A DNA stretch of 56,771 nucleotides from Chloroflexota bacterium (GCA_016183425.1 JACPEP010000029.1:1-56771); one strand, 5' to 3'. Shown: positions 1 to 12,272, counted from the stretch's first letter. Translations and numbers: made by a program. The notes: generated by a model from the sequence alone, not told the origin.

Positions 1-1
1 A

Positions 2-103
2 GCGCAGCGAAGGGTCATCAAGCGTATCGCCTATGGCTACCGAAACAATAGAAACTTCAGGCTGAGGGTCCTCCTCAGCAACCATAAGGAGGTCAATCCC
101 TAG
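2..103 (+). CDS. ISL3-family transposase, C-terminal fragment
   Basis: The frame is open from the left edge of the window to a TAG at 101-103 and gives 33 residues rich in Arg and Asn (IKRIAYGYRN...NFRLRVLL). This resembles the very end of ISL3-type DDE transposases, where an 'IKRxAYGxRNxxNFRLR' tail is usual. The start lies outside the window, so it cannot be said whether the element is intact. The next 130 bases carry no gene and probably include the right end of the insertion sequence. Family assignment is from a short motif only. Confidence 0.6.
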   Translation, partial: AQRRVIKRIAYGYRNNRNFRLRVLLSNHKEVNP

Positions 104-150
104 GCTGCACGAGGCCCATCACACTTATTGACGTAGAGCCCAAAAAATGC

Positions 151-170
151 ACGGGAAACGGTTTTCACAA
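151..170. promoter_or_regulatory. possible Rex operator upstream of the methyltransferase-rex pair
   Basis: The right arm TTCACAA (164-170) exactly matches one half of the known Rex operator (TTGTGAA-N6-TTCACAA). The left arm at 151-157 (ACGGGAA) matches it only partly. The site lies just upstream of the gene pair that includes rex, where Rex autoregulation is common. This is a weak half-site call. Confidence 0.3.
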
Positions 171-231
171 ATAGTCAAATATGTTATATATATCACTCAC
201 TTGTGCTATAGTGATGATAAATAAAACTGTT

Positions 232-939
232 ATGACTAAGGCGATTCCATTAGGCTCAAACAAGGCCCGCTATATCCAGGAGATGTTTGCCCAAATCGCG
301 CCCATTTACGACCGGGTCAATAGCTGGATTAGCTGGCGACGGGATGGCGTGTGGCGACGAAGAGCAGTGGAGGAGGTGGGAATCCTGAAAGGGAAACTGG
401 TTCTGGATGTGGGCGCCGGCACGGGTGGCCTCGCCGCCATGGCGGCTGGGGAAGCGATAAGGGTAGTGGCCGTGGATCTGTGCCGGGACATGCTCCTGAA
501 AGGTCAGGCAAAATTTCAAAACAGTAAACATAACCCGACCTGGGTGCTGGGAGACGGAACGGCCTTGCCTTTCAATGAAGGAAGCTTTCACTGCGTTATG
601 TCTAGTTTCGTATTGCGAAATGTTTTTCCCTTACAGACCTTTTTGGGAGAGGTAAGGAGAGTCTTGAAACCGGGGGGCGTGGTGGTGTTCCTAGAGCTGG
701 CCACTCCACCCCACAAAGGCCTGGCCTCTCTTCACGGTTTGTACCTGAAGTGGGGAGTGCCTCTTTTCAGCCGCTGGCTTGGCGGCTCAGCCGATGCTTA
801 CCATTACCTGGTCTCGTCCATCCAGGCATTCCCAGCGGCGGAGCATGTGAAAGCCCTCATGGAACAGCAAGGGTTTCGTCACGTCAACTATCGACATCTG
901 GACGGGGGCATCGTCTTTCTTCAAAAGGGGTACAAATAG
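232..939 (+). CDS. UbiE/MenG-like SAM-dependent methyltransferase
   Basis: Class I SAM-dependent methyltransferase of the UbiE/COQ5 type, the family that methylates demethylmenaquinone or ubiquinone precursors. The N-terminus has the family hallmark F-x-x-I-A-P-x-Y-D-x-x-N. Motif I is LDVGAGTGGLA, a DG-x-ALPF segment follows, and then the RVLKPGG motif of post-motif III. The frame is open from 181, but ATG 232 gives the usual short N-terminus (MTKAIPLG); no candidate start has a good Shine-Dalgarno. It lies 46 bases upstream of rex on the same strand, which would link quinone methylation to redox control. Menaquinone as substrate is inferred from the family, not shown by the sequence. Confidence 0.75.
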   Translation: MTKAIPLGSNKARYIQEMFAQIAPIYDRVNSWISWRRDGVWRRRAVEEVGILKGKLVLDVGAGTGGLAAMAAGEAIRVVAVDLCRDMLLKGQAKFQNSKHNPTWVLGDGTALPFNEGSFHCVMSSFVLRNVFPLQTFLGEVRRVLKPGGVVVFLELATPPHKGLASLHGLYLKWGVPLFSRWLGGSADAYHYLVSSIQAFPAAEHVKALMEQQGFRHVNYRHLDGGIVFLQKGYK

Positions 940-985
940 CCTGGAAAGTGCTTAATCTGGAAGAATACAGAGAGGAGGGGAGAGT

Positions 986-1639
986 ATGGCTCAACAGAAG
1001 ATACCCGAGGTAGTGGTAGACCGGCTGCCAACCTACGTACGCGCCTTGACCCTCCTACGAGAAGAGGGTATCAGCGTCGTCAGCTCACAAGAGCTGGGGG
1101 TCAGGTTACGGGTGACTCCAGCGCAGATTCGAAAAGACCTTAGCTATTTTGGGCGCTTTGGTAAGCAAGGCCGAGGATACAACATTGATAATCTTATCCG
1201 GGAGCTGCGCTCTATCCTTGGTTTGACCAAAGAATGGCCCATGGCACTGGTGGGGGCGGGGCAACTAGGCCAGGCCATCCTTCGCTACACCGGCTTTGTC
1301 CCCGAAGGCTTCCGGGTGGTGGCCGCCTTCGATACGGATAAACGCCAAATCGGACGCAAGATCGGCCCGGTTGTGGTTCAGGACGTGGCCGAACTCCCAC
1401 AAACGGTGGTGGAGAGGAATGTGGACATCGGAATTGTCGCGGTGCCTTCCGCAACGGCCCAGGGGGTCATAGACACCCTGGTTCGAAGCGGCATAAGAGC
1501 CATCCTCAACTATGCTCCCATGTCCCCGCATATTCCTGAGAACGTGCTGGTGCGCGAGGTGGACCCCGTTGTCGCTTTGCAGAGTATGACCTTCTACCTG
1601 AAGCTGGATGAAAAACAGCGGGAAAAGGCCGCTCAATAG
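986..1639 (+). CDS. rex: redox-sensing transcriptional repressor Rex
   Basis: Rex senses the NADH/NAD+ ratio and represses fermentation and respiration genes. The 217 residues have the family order: an N-terminal winged helix (about 1-80; [31 protein letters not shown]) and a Rossmann domain (about 85-205) with the NAD-binding GAGQLGQAI loop, then the domain-swapped C-terminal helix. The ATG at 986 follows a strong GAGGAGGGGAGA ribosome-binding site. It follows the methyltransferase gene, probably in one transcript. Its last 7 bases overlap the convergent end of mreB. Confidence 0.95.
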   Translation: MAQQKIPEVVVDRLPTYVRALTLLREEGISVVSSQELGVRLRVTPAQIRKDLSYFGRFGKQGRGYNIDNLIRELRSILGLTKEWPMALVGAGQLGQAILRYTGFVPEGFRVVAAFDTDKRQIGRKIGPVVVQDVAELPQTVVERNVDIGIVAVPSATAQGVIDTLVRSGIRAILNYAPMSPHIPENVLVREVDPVVALQSMTFYLKLDEKQREKAAQ

Positions 1640-2664
1640 CTGGCGACCAAAGCTTCGTCCTCCGAAGGCAGGGTCTGCTTAATGTGGTCCAGGTGCTCCA
1701 ATGCAATGCCCGCGCCAATGGCAGTGCACTCTGCTGGATTATCGGCCACCTGGCAAGGAACACCTGTCTCCTGGGCCATGAGGTGGTCCAGATTACGCAG
1801 TTGGGCGCTACCACCAGTAAGAATAATACCGCGATCGATAACATCGGCAGCCAGCTCGGGAGGCGTCTTGGCAAGCAACGTCTTCGCGGTGCCCACGATA
1901 GCGGCCAGGGGCTCGGCGATGGCCTGGTAAATCTCCCCTGAAGTGACCATCACCGTTTTGGGCAGTCCCGTAATCTGATCCCGCCCCCGAACTTGAGAGG
2001 TCAAGTTCTCTTCCATAGGCAGAGCCGTTCCTGCCTCTAATTTTATTTCCTCTGCGGTCCGCTCTCCGATGATCAGGTTGTGCCTGCGCTTCATATAGGT
2101 CATAATGGCTTCATCTATCCTGTCCCCCGCCACTCTCACCGATGCAGCGACCACTATACCATACATAGAGATAATGGCAGATTCGGTGCGGCCACCACCT
2201 ATATCCACCACCATATGGCCCCGGGGCAGGTGAACCGGAATCTTGGCCCCGATGGCCGCCGCCAGGGGTTCGGGAATGAGATAGGCAGGTTTCCTGGCTC
2301 CTGACTGCTCAGCAGCGTCCCTTACTGCTCGCTGCTCCACACTAGTCACGCTGGCGGGAACGCAGATCATCACCTCCGGCCTCCCCAGGGCTATACGTCC
2401 CCTGACCTTGGCAATGAAATGGCGCAGCATGGCTTCGGTAACCAGATAGTCGGCAATGACTCCATCCCGCATCGGCCGGATGACCTCGATGCTGCCTGGC
2501 GTTCTCCCTAGCATGTCCCACGCCTCGCTGCCCACGGCAACAATCCTATTATCTCGGCGGGTGATGGCGACTACCGATGGCTCATTGATAACAATGCCGC
2601 GACCTTTGACATAGACGAGAACGTTGGCTGTGCCCAGGTCTATGCCTATCTTACGAACTAACAT
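1633..2664 (-). CDS. mreB: rod shape-determining protein MreB
   Basis: Actin-like ATPase that organises lateral cell-wall synthesis; it implies a rod-shaped, peptidoglycan-containing cell. It has the phosphate 1 loop [10 protein letters not shown], the phosphate 2 motif [14 protein letters not shown], and the adenosine motif [13 protein letters not shown]. At 343 residues it has the normal MreB length. ATG 2664 was chosen because family members start [11 protein letters not shown] and GGAG precedes it; the frame is open further upstream into the end of murA. It lies directly downstream of murA on the same strand. The stop is TGA, overlapping the convergent end of rex. Confidence 0.93.
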   Translation of the reverse strand: MLVRKIGIDLGTANVLVYVKGRGIVINEPSVVAITRRDNRIVAVGSEAWDMLGRTPGSIEVIRPMRDGVIADYLVTEAMLRHFIAKVRGRIALGRPEVMICVPASVTSVEQRAVRDAAEQSGARKPAYLIPEPLAAAIGAKIPVHLPRGHMVVDIGGGRTESAIISMYGIVVAASVRVAGDRIDEAIMTYMKRRHNLIIGERTAEEIKLEAGTALPMEENLTSQVRGRDQITGLPKTVMVTSGEIYQAIAEPLAAIVGTAKTLLAKTPPELAADVIDRGIILTGGSAQLRNLDHLMAQETGVPCQVADNPAECTAIGAGIALEHLDHIKQTLPSEDEALVASY

Positions 2665-2680
2665 TCTATACTCCTGTAGT

Positions 2681-3976
2681 TTACGCACCCGGCACTGGAG
2701 ATACCACACCCTCAGGGACAACCCTTTGGATACGGGCCCCTAATCCCGTCAACCTTTCCTCAAAGCTCTCGTAGCCCCGATCCAGGTGATATATGTCGTG
2801 CACCTCGGTGACCCCCTGGGCCACCAGCCCAGCTAAGATTAAAGCGGCACCAGAGCGAATGTCCAGCGCCCTAACCGGAGCCCCTTTTAGAGGGGTGGGC
2901 CCGGTGATTCGAGCAATGAGACCCTCCACCTCCACCTGCCCCCCCATCTTGCGAAGCTCATTGGCATACTGGAGGCGGTTATCGTACACCCGCTCATGAA
3001 CAATGCTCCCCCCTTGACACTGGGTAAGAAGAACCCCCATGGCCGCCTGGAGGTCAGTGGCGAAACCGGGGTAGGGCAAAGCCTGAACGTGGGTCGCCGA
3101 GAGACAATCTCCGCGGCGCACGGTGAGCCTATCCCCTTCACAGCTCACCGGCACCCCCACCTCTTTTAGCTTCCACAGCAGAGAATCCAGGTGATCCGGC
3201 ACCACCCCGTGAAGCTGCACCTCTTCGCCACACAAGGCGGCGGCTATAGCGAAGGTGCCCGCCTCAATGCGATCGGGGATGACCCGATGGGTGGTGCCCC
3301 CCAGACGATCCACCCCCTGAATCTCGATGGTGCTGGTGCCGGCACCGGAGATTCGAGCCCCCATTTTGTTGAGCATTTCGGCCAGACAGACCACCTCCGG
3401 CTCGCCAGAGGCGTTTCTTAAGATAGTCGTTCCTTTGGCCAAAGAAGCAGCCAAAAGAAGGTTCTCGGTGCCGATATGGCTGGGATAATCCATAAAGATC
3501 TTGGCCCCATGTAGCCGCCTCGCCCGAGCCGCATACTTGCCTCCATCCCAACTGATCTCCGCCCCCAGGGTGGCAAAGCCCACCAGATGAACATCGATGG
3601 GCCGTTGTCCAATGACATCACCTCCCGGAGGGCTGGAAGCGGCCTCCCCAAAGCGAGCCAGAAGGGGCCCCATGACCAAAAAGCTGGCCCGGTTCTGAAC
3701 AACCAGCTCAGTAGGAGCCGTAAAAGAGCGGATGTCCCTGGCGTTTATTTTAAGACGCTTCTCACCCACCTCCTCCACCGTAGCCCCCAGGCTCCGCAGC
3801 ACATTGCCCATAATAGCGATGTCCCCAATGTGGGGAACATCCTCGATAACACAGTCCTCGTCAGTCAGCAGCGCAGCGGCCATGGCTGGCAGAGCCGCGT
3901 TCTTGGCCCCGCTGACCCTAAGCGAGCCCGACAGCATGGCCCCTCCCTGGATAGAGAAGTAGTCTTTTGAGTTCAC
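2681..3976 (-). CDS. murA: UDP-N-acetylglucosamine 1-carboxyvinyltransferase with Asp in place of catalytic Cys
   Basis: First committed step of peptidoglycan synthesis: transfers enolpyruvate from PEP to UDP-GlcNAc in the cytosol. The 431 residues begin at GTG 3976, behind a GAGGGTGG ribosome-binding site; the longer ATG at 4072 would run into atpC. The family landmarks [12 protein letters not shown], the active-site loop and the C-terminal [13 protein letters not shown] are present. In the loop the usual P-G-G-C is P-G-G-D: residue 120 is Asp (GAT at 3617-3619). Cys is the residue fosfomycin alkylates, and natural Asp versions (for example Mycobacterium tuberculosis MurA) are fosfomycin-insensitive, so this enzyme is predicted to be too. 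It sits between atpC and mreB. Confidence 0.93.
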   Translation of the reverse strand: MNSKDYFSIQGGAMLSGSLRVSGAKNAALPAMAAALLTDEDCVIEDVPHIGDIAIMGNVLRSLGATVEEVGEKRLKINARDIRSFTAPTELVVQNRASFLVMGPLLARFGEAASSPPGGDVIGQRPIDVHLVGFATLGAEISWDGGKYAARARRLHGAKIFMDYPSHIGTENLLLAASLAKGTTILRNASGEPEVVCLAEMLNKMGARISGAGTSTIEIQGVDRLGGTTHRVIPDRIEAGTFAIAAALCGEEVQLHGVVPDHLDSLLWKLKEVGVPVSCEGDRLTVRRGDCLSATHVQALPYPGFATDLQAAMGVLLTQCQGGSIVHERVYDNRLQYANELRKMGGQVEVEGLIARITGPTPLKGAPVRALDIRSGAALILAGLVAQGVTEVHDIYHLDRGYESFEERLTGLGARIQRVVPEGVVSPVPGA

Positions 3977-4001
3977 ACCACCCTCACATCTCAGCAGTGG
4001 C

Positions 4002-4442
4002 TTATGGCGCCGACGATGAAGATGAACGTGGCCCCTCCCGACGGCGCCGCTGGCCCACCCTAAGTCGAACAAGAGAGCGGCGCAAGGCGGCCTCAGCCCG
4101 AGCCAAATCCATGTCCGTACCCGCAGCCTTCAGCCTTTCTTCCGCCCTACGCCTGGCCGCCTCGGCCCGAGCGATGTCGATCTCCTCCGCTCGCTCACAG
4201 GCGTCGGCCAGCACCACCACTTTGTCCGGTCGCACCTCCAGAAAGCCGCCGGTGACCACCAGCTCCTCCTCCTTATTTTCCTTTCGATAGCGAAGGATGC
4301 CCGGCTGAAGCATAGTCATGAGGGGGGTGTGGTGGGGGAGGATACCTAACTCCCCCTCCATGCCGGGGGCGACCACCACATCCACCTCCTGGGAGAGAAC
4401 TACCTTTTCCGCAGTGACAACCTCCAAGCGTATGGTAGCCAC
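4002..4442 (-). CDS. atpC: ATP synthase F1 subunit epsilon
   Basis: Central-stalk subunit that couples rotation and damps ATP hydrolysis. The N-terminal beta-sandwich (about 1-85) shows the typical [19 protein letters not shown] segment, and the C-terminal helical hairpin (about 88-130) is Arg/Glu/Ala rich. The tail ends in a Ser run after a basic stretch, somewhat longer than usual (146 residues). It is the last atp gene, separated from atpD by two foreign small genes. Confidence 0.92.
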   Translation of the reverse strand: MATIRLEVVTAEKVVLSQEVDVVVAPGMEGELGILPHHTPLMTMLQPGILRYRKENKEEELVVTGGFLEVRPDKVVVLADACERAEEIDIARAEAARRRAEERLKAAGTDMDLARAEAALRRSLVRLRVGQRRRREGPRSSSSSAP

Positions 4443-4447
4443 AGATA

Positions 4448-4819
4448 CTACTCCTGTTTAGCCTGGCTTCTGGTTTCGGTTAGACCCAGCAATTTCCCCA
4501 CCGCCCGCCGGATGTGTTCCATGTCCTCGGCAATATCCTCTGGGTCAAGGAAGCTTTCGTAAAAATCTGAATGTAGCCGCTCTCCGCGGGCGAAGGCCTC
4601 GCTTATCTCTGGGTCTTGGCGCTCTTTCGATAGCTCTCTTGCGAACCGCCTAAGCTCAGAATGAGTCCTCAAGAGACGGTCGTTTGAGAGAGCTACGGCC
4701 TTCAGAGCCTCAGCCAAAGCACCCCAAATAAACTCAGCACCCTTTTCCCACTCCTCTTTTCCCAACACCTCAGCGGCGTTCTCCAAATAGCGGAGGGCTT
4801 GTGTCCGGTATTCCTCCAA
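4448..4819 (-). CDS. HEPN/PaREP1-like helical protein inserted in the atp operon
   Basis: All-helical protein of 123 residues. The pattern ([13 protein letters not shown], then [19 protein letters not shown], then a C-terminal [15 protein letters not shown] helix) resembles the archaeal PaREP1/HEPN group. HEPN proteins often act as RNases or as partners of nucleotidyltransferases, but the R-x4-6-H ribonuclease motif is not clear here and no nucleotidyltransferase is adjacent. TTG 4819 is preferred because GAGGAGG precedes it by five bases; another TTG at 4852 would add 11 residues. It lies 5 bases upstream of atpC and 2 bases after the previous small gene. Function unknown. Confidence 0.55.
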   Translation of the reverse strand: MEEYRTQALRYLENAAEVLGKEEWEKGAEFIWGALAEALKAVALSNDRLLRTHSELRRFARELSKERQDPEISEAFARGERLHSDFYESFLDPEDIAEDMEHIRRAVGKLLGLTETRSQAKQE

Positions 4820-4854
4820 GCATTCCTCCTCTTGTCGTTGGCCGTCAGTCAAGA

Positions 4855-5076
4855 TTACTTCTCTGGAGGCACTGGCAATTCATAGGCCACGATTTCCCCG
4901 GTTGCGCCATCTATCTCCGTCCGAGCAACCTTTCTTTCCACTATCCCCACATCTAACAGGACTTCCCAAGTGCCGTTGCTCCTTTTGGCACTTACAGGCC
5001 TGGCAAAGTAATAGTATCGCTTCAAGAAATTGATAGCGATGTTGGTTGCTTGTTCTGCTGAGGTAACCTGAAACAC
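4855..5076 (-). CDS. small PepSY-like protein in the atp operon
   Basis: 73 residues, cytoplasmic, with no signal peptide. An N-terminal helix (EQATNIAINFLKRYY) is followed by beta strands in the order G-T-W-E-V, VGIVERKV and TEIDGATGEIVAYE. This helix plus W-x-V and 'D-x-x-TGEI' layout is seen in PepSY-type and GvpO-type small domains. The start is GTG with a poor ribosome-binding site. It lies between atpD and the HEPN-like gene. I do not recognise a specific function. Confidence 0.5.
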   Translation of the reverse strand: MFQVTSAEQATNIAINFLKRYYYFARPVSAKRSNGTWEVLLDVGIVERKVARTEIDGATGEIVAYELPVPPEK

Positions 5077-5114
5077 AACCTAGCCTGCCCCACCCAATCT
5101 TACCATTTCAAGGG

Positions 5115-6524
<1,410 letters not shown>

Positions 6525-6556
6525 TTACCTCAATTTCTAACTAGGATGGAGATTCA

Positions 6557-6868
6557 CTACAGTTCCAAAGGGCGGGAACCAACGGCGTAATAGGTCGCAC
6601 CTCCAACTGATTTTTCCTTTGCCGCGGAAAGCTCAACCAGCTTTCCTAGCGCCTCCGAAAAGCCCACTTGCTTCTCCTGGTACTTGAGTAATGTTTTAAT
6701 CCATTCTGGGGTATCTCTTTCAGGGGGTTGCCCCAAGATGTTAAGCTTGATCTCCTCTTCAGTAAAGGCCTCATCTTTATGGTCTGCGAGGAAGCGGTGG
6801 ATTCGCTTCATCCATTCCTCAATGGCACTGTCTATTCCGAGTTCAAACTGCTTTCTTGTAATAGGCAT
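6557..6868 (-). CDS. small winged-helix-like protein between atpG and atpD (copy 2)
   Basis: 103 residues of unknown function. Its start (MPITRKQFE) resembles that of the preceding gene (MPISKAEFE), and both continue with a helix, an acidic F-T-x-x-E-x segment and a C-terminal 'G(G/L)xTYYAV/VYYIYA' strand like the wing of a winged helix. The two look like diverged tandem paralogues. ATG 6868 has GGAG eight bases upstream. It sits between atpG and atpD, where no ATP synthase subunit is known to be encoded. Confidence 0.55.
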   Translation of the reverse strand: MPITRKQFELGIDSAIEEWMKRIHRFLADHKDEAFTEEEIKLNILGQPPERDTPEWIKTLLKYQEKQVGFSEALGKLVELSAAKEKSVGGATYYAVGSRPLEL

Positions 6869-6873
6869 AGCTG

Positions 6874-7140
6874 TTACTCCCGATAAGGGCGAAATCCCAT
6901 TTTAGAGGCGTAGATATAGTATACCAAACCCCGAACAGTTCTGGATTCCACTCGCCCTCGTCTTTCCAGGGCGTTTAATATCTCTCGTAGCTCCTCTTCG
7001 TTCAGATTCATGCCTAGTGACGCCAACTCGATTAACAGTTCTTGCGCCGTGAAACTCAAGTGGCTATTAGTACGAAGGAGGTCCAGCACAGAGGCGACGG
7101 GGTCTCCTTCGCTCTCAAACTCGGCTTTGCTGATGGGCAT
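6874..7140 (-). CDS. small winged-helix-like protein between atpG and atpD (copy 1)
   Basis: 88 residues. Predicted helices LDLLRTNSHLSFTAQEL and NEEELREILNALERRGRVESR, followed by strand GLVYYIYA, fit a winged helix-turn-helix with the basic wing R-R-G-R-V-E. It has the same MPI(S/T)K...FE start as the gene downstream, five bases away. It may bind DNA or act as a protein-interaction domain; nothing here decides between them. The ribosome-binding site is weak, and the gene starts 70 bases after atpG ends. Confidence 0.55.
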   Translation of the reverse strand: MPISKAEFESEGDPVASVLDLLRTNSHLSFTAQELLIELASLGMNLNEEELREILNALERRGRVESRTVRGLVYYIYASKMGFRPYRE

Positions 7141-7210
7141 TCCGCATTCATGCTTTCAACACCTAAAAAACGGCTTGCTTCGATAGCTTGGTCATGCTAT
7201 GGGCGTTCAA

Positions 7211-8074
7211 TTACGTCAGCGCCGCCGCCGCACCCGTGATGTCCAGAAGCTCCTTGGTTATGGCCTCCTGACGAACCTTGTTGTAGCTCAAGGTCAGCTC
7301 CTGAATCATATCATTGGCATTGTCCGTGGCCGATCTCATGGCCACCATGCGGGCGGACTGCTCGCTGGCGATGGCCTCCAGAAAGGCACGATAGACCTGC
7401 ATTTCCACAAAGCGAGGCAGGAGTTGCCCTAACACCACCAGGCTGGTAGGCTCATATATGTACTCTACGTTCTCTCGCTGCTCAATGAGGGCCGGTTTAA
7501 CAGGCAGGAGCCGCTCCATGGCTGGCCGCTGATTCATGGTGGTTACGAAGCGGGGATAAGCCAGGTACACCTCATCCACCCGTCCCCCTTCATAGTCCTC
7601 CATAACAGCATGAGAGATAGACAGAGTGTCAGCCAGCGTTGGCTTGTCAGAAAGCTGAGTAAACTCCGCCCTTAACTCAAGGTTATTGCGAAGGACGAAA
7701 TCCCGCCCCTTCCGCCCCACCGCCGTCAGGCTGGCTGGCTTCCCGGCATCTAATAAGAAGCTGGCGGTCAGACGATTGACGTTGGCGTTCAGCCCACCAC
7801 ACAATCCCCGGTCAGTGGTGATGTGTACGATGCCGATGCGCTGCACCGGTCTTACCTCCAGCAGGGGATGGAGGGATGTCATCCCCTCAGGGCGGGGCTG
7901 GGCAGCCAGGTCGGCCAGCACCTGATACATCTTCTCGGCATAGGGCCGGGCGGCCAACACCCGCTGCTGGGCTCGCCTCATCTTAGAGGCGGCGATCATC
8001 TCCATGGCCTTGGTTATCTTGGCCGTGTTGGTGATGCTCCGAATACGTCGTTTTATCTGGCGAAGGGTGGCCAC
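7211..8074 (-). CDS. atpG: ATP synthase F1 subunit gamma
   Basis: Rotor shaft of F1. The N-terminal MATLRQIKRRIRSITNTAKITKAMEMIAASKM is the family signature helix, HITTDRGLCGGLNANV marks the Rossmann-like domain, and the C-terminal helix has the usual MVAMRSATDNANDMIQEL. Length 287 is normal. It is preceded by atpA with a 29-base gap and followed by 70 bases and then the two non-ATPase ORFs. Confidence 0.96.
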   Translation of the reverse strand: MATLRQIKRRIRSITNTAKITKAMEMIAASKMRRAQQRVLAARPYAEKMYQVLADLAAQPRPEGMTSLHPLLEVRPVQRIGIVHITTDRGLCGGLNANVNRLTASFLLDAGKPASLTAVGRKGRDFVLRNNLELRAEFTQLSDKPTLADTLSISHAVMEDYEGGRVDEVYLAYPRFVTTMNQRPAMERLLPVKPALIEQRENVEYIYEPTSLVVLGQLLPRFVEMQVYRAFLEAIASEQSARMVAMRSATDNANDMIQELTLSYNKVRQEAITKELLDITGAAAALT

Positions 8075-8103
8075 AACAATGTCTCCTAACCCTGTTTAGG
8101 CCG

Positions 8104-9615
8104 TCAATATGCCACAGTACGCTTGAACTCCCCGATGGCCGCCTTAAGGGCCTCTTCCGTCTCCCGGGTTATTTCCTTACGAGCAACGATGTCCCGTCCT
8201 ATCTCGGGATGGTTACTATCCATAAAGCGCTGAAAGGCGTCCCCAAAATCACCAACCTTATCCACCGCCACATCATCCAGGTAGCCGTTGGTGACAGCAT
8301 AGAGCATCATCACCTGTTTTTCCACCGACAAAGGAACGTACTGGGGCTGCTTCAGTATCTCAGTTGTCCGCTGGCCTCGCTCCAGTTGCCGCCTCGTGGC
8401 CATATCCAGGTCTGAGGTGCCGAACTGGGCGAAGGCCGCCAACTCCCGGTACTGAGCCAGATCCAGACGCAGCTTTCCCGCCACCTGTTTCATAGCTCGT
8501 ATCTGGGCCGCACCCCCTACCCGCGATACAGACAGACCCACGTTCATGGCTGGACGGATGCCGCTGTTGAACAGGTCTGTCTCCAGGTATATCTGTCCGT
8601 CAGTGATGGAGATGACATTGGTGGGGATATAGGCCGATATATCGGCCGCCTGGGTCTCCACAATAGGCAAAGCGGTGAGAGAGCCTCCTCCTAGCTCCGG
8701 AGCTAGCTTGGCCGCCCGTTCCAGAAGACGGCTGTGAAGGTAAAAGATGTCTCCAGGGTAGGCCTCACGCCCAGGAGGACGACGCAAGAGCAGGGAGACC
8801 TGCCGGTAGGCCCAGGCATGTTTGGACAGGTCATCGTAGATGATGAGGGCATCTTTGCCCTGCTCCATGAACTCCTCTCCCCTGGCGCAGCCGGCGTAGG
8901 GAGCCAGGTACTGCATGGCCGCCGGGTCTGCGGCATTGGCCGCCACAACTATGGTGTGCTCCAGGGCCCCATACTGCTCTAGAACAGACACCGTCTGGGC
9001 TACCTTGGCCGTCTTCTGGCCAATGGCCACGTAAATGCAGATAAGGTCGCCCCCCTTTTGGTTGATGATAGTGTCGATGGCGATGGCCGACTTCCCTGTA
9101 GAGCGGTCGCCGATGATGAGCTCTCTCTGGCCCCGTCCGATGGGTATCATGGCATCGATGGCCTTGATGCCCGTCTGCACGGGAGTGTCCACGGACTTGC
9201 GAGCCACCACATTGGGGGCGATACGCTCCACGGGTCTGGTCTTCGTCGCCCTCACGGGCCCTCGGCCATCCAGGGGTTGGCCCAGAGAATCCACCACCCG
9301 GCCGATAAGCTCCTCGCCCACCGGCACTTGGGCCACCCGACCAGTGCACCGCACCTCGTCGCCCTCCTTGATGCCTCGGTAGTTTCCCAAGAGCATGGCC
9401 CCTACGCTCTCTTCCTCCAGGTTGAGAGCGATGCCCATAACCCCCTGAGGAAATTCCAGGAGCTCCCCGGCCATGGCTCCCGCCAGGCCGTGGATCCGGG
9501 CAATACCATCACCTACCTCCACCACCGTGCCCACGTCTACCGCCGTGATAGCGGCGCCAAACTCCTCAATCTGCCGTCTTAGAATGGAAGCAATGTCTTC
9601 ACCGCGAACAGCCAT
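8104..9615 (-). CDS. atpA: ATP synthase F1 subunit alpha
   Basis: Non-catalytic nucleotide-binding subunit of F1, 503 residues. The N-terminal helix (ILRRQIEEF) docks to delta. The P-loop reads GDRSTGKS, whereas the common sequence is GDRQTGKT, so two positions differ conservatively. The signature [13 protein letters not shown] region is present as [20 protein letters not shown] and keeps the arginine finger equivalent. It lies in normal order after atpH. Confidence 0.97.
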   Translation of the reverse strand: MAVRGEDIASILRRQIEEFGAAITAVDVGTVVEVGDGIARIHGLAGAMAGELLEFPQGVMGIALNLEEESVGAMLLGNYRGIKEGDEVRCTGRVAQVPVGEELIGRVVDSLGQPLDGRGPVRATKTRPVERIAPNVVARKSVDTPVQTGIKAIDAMIPIGRGQRELIIGDRSTGKSAIAIDTIINQKGGDLICIYVAIGQKTAKVAQTVSVLEQYGALEHTIVVAANAADPAAMQYLAPYAGCARGEEFMEQGKDALIIYDDLSKHAWAYRQVSLLLRRPPGREAYPGDIFYLHSRLLERAAKLAPELGGGSLTALPIVETQAADISAYIPTNVISITDGQIYLETDLFNSGIRPAMNVGLSVSRVGGAAQIRAMKQVAGKLRLDLAQYRELAAFAQFGTSDLDMATRRQLERGQRTTEILKQPQYVPLSVEKQVMMLYAVTNGYLDDVAVDKVGDFGDAFQRFMDSNHPEIGRDIVARKEITRETEEALKAAIGEFKRTVAY

Positions 9616-9660
9616 CTACCTCACCCCATTTCCGTACATCATGGGAACACCTGGGTTGTC

Positions 9661-10197
9661 CTACTCTACCCCCGCCAGTCTCCGTTTCAGCGTCTGGAAA
9701 CGCTCCCGAACGCTGCCGTTGATGAGGCGATCCCCAATGCGGGCGACGAAGCCAGCGATGATCTGAGGATCCACTCGGCTGGTAAGAATTACCTTTTTCC
9801 CCACCATCTCCGTCAACCGCTGGGCCAAACGCTCCATTTCATCCTTCTTCAGGGGAATGGCGGTGACCACCTCACCATGCTCCATCCCCCCTTGGGCATC
9901 CCTCAAGCGCCCATATTCCTCGGCGATGTCCGGCACCGCGTCCCACCGCCTCTTGATAGTTAGAAGAAGGGCCAGATTGATAGCCAGAGGCGGGGCACCT
10001 TCAAAGCGCCGCCTCAGGATGGCCTCCTTGTCGCTGAAGGAGACTCGTGCGCTCTCTAAGGCAGCCACCAGAAGAGAGTCCTGGGCAGCCCCCACCATAT
10101 CCTTCAGGGTCTCCTGCCACTGATCCAGCTCTCCCCTCTCCGAGGCGATATCAAAAACAGCCTGAGCATAACGCCTGGCGCTGGCCCGCCGTCTCAC
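9661..10197 (-). CDS. atpH: ATP synthase subunit delta
   Basis: Peripheral-stalk connector, 178 residues. It starts MRRRASARRYAQAVFDIASE, typical of delta, and the C-terminal domain carries V-D-P-Q-I-I-A-G-F-V-A-R-I-G-D, the conserved 'DpsllGGfvarvGd' motif. Its ATG overlaps the atpF stop by four bases (ATGA), implying translational coupling. Confidence 0.95.
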   Translation of the reverse strand: MRRRASARRYAQAVFDIASERGELDQWQETLKDMVGAAQDSLLVAALESARVSFSDKEAILRRRFEGAPPLAINLALLLTIKRRWDAVPDIAEEYGRLRDAQGGMEHGEVVTAIPLKKDEMERLAQRLTEMVGKKVILTSRVDPQIIAGFVARIGDRLINGSVRERFQTLKRRLAGVE

Positions 10198-10700
10198 GCC
10201 CCCTCCCCTTTGAAGGTGGAACTCTCCTCTAGTACCTCCTGGATGAGACGCCGATGTTTGGCCCGATCCAGGGTTTCCCGGGTCACCTTCTCTGCGGCCA
10301 GAATGGCCAGGTCAGCAAACTCCCGCCGTAGGGCAGCAATGGCCTCATCCCGCTCCGCCTCTATCTCCCGACGCGCCCGAGCCATGATGACCTCCGCCTC
10401 CCGACGCCCCTCCTGGCGCGCTTCCTCTTTAAATCGCTCCCCCGCCTGACCCGCCTGGGCCACGATGGCTTGGCCCTCCTTTCGGGCGGCTTCCAGTCTC
10501 TCCTGAACCTGTTGCTCCGTCTTGGCCACCTGTTCCTTTATATACTCCGCCTGGTCCAGACTCTCTTTAATACGCGTCGAACGCTGGTTCAGCGCCTTTA
10601 GCATGGGCTTGTACAACACCATGTAAAGAAGGCCCAGCAAAAGGAATACATTAACCAACTGGGCAATGAGCCCAGGCAGATTTACGCCCAGTGCCTCCAT
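10194..10700 (-). CDS. atpF: ATP synthase Fo subunit b
   Basis: Peripheral stalk subunit of 168 residues. One N-terminal membrane helix (about 10-30, LIAQLVNVFLLLGLLYMVLY) is followed by a long charged coiled coil rich in Ala, Glu and Arg, and a C-terminal delta-binding segment. It overlaps atpH by four bases and lies 52 bases after atpE. Confidence 0.95.
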   Translation of the reverse strand: MEALGVNLPGLIAQLVNVFLLLGLLYMVLYKPMLKALNQRSTRIKESLDQAEYIKEQVAKTEQQVQERLEAARKEGQAIVAQAGQAGERFKEEARQEGRREAEVIMARARREIEAERDEAIAALRREFADLAILAAEKVTRETLDRAKHRRLIQEVLEESSTFKGEGA

Positions 10701-10752
10701 TCCCCCTCCTTGTTACGAACCAGGGATCAAGGGAGCAACCCCTTTAGAGAAG

Positions 10753-11996
<1,244 letters not shown>

Positions 11997-12021
11997 TAAG
12001 CGATTTTCCTTGCGGCCCTTT

Positions 12022-12240
12022 TCATTCCGATGGAAAGAGCATACGATACATCCCGAAAATAGCTATCGCCAGGCCCAAAAAGAGCCCCACCAGAGTGAAG
12101 AGGGGAGCCGTGTGCCACCGACCGTCGGCCCATACCCCCAGGCCCACACCCAATATGAGAGAGAAAGCCACGTACCACCCCAGCCCAAGAAGCCTAAAGG
12201 TATTCGCCCCACCCTCCTTCCCCAATCCCCCGCTTTCCAA
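12022..12240 (-). CDS. AtpZ/AtpI-type ATP synthase assembly protein
   Basis: 72 residues with two predicted membrane helices: LGWYVAFSLILGVGLGVWAD and LFTLVGLFLGLAIAIFGMYRML. The G-x-G-x-W-x-D ending of helix 1 and the G-x-x-x-G pattern of helix 2 match the AtpZ/AtpI group, small membrane proteins encoded at the start of atp operons and linked to c-ring assembly or Mg/Ca uptake. It is 25 bases upstream of atpB. Confidence 0.8.
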   Translation of the reverse strand: MESGGLGKEGGANTFRLLGLGWYVAFSLILGVGLGVWADGRWHTAPLFTLVGLFLGLAIAIFGMYRMLFPSE

Positions 12241-12272
12241 GTTGAGAAGTATATCACACAGACCCTAGGGAA

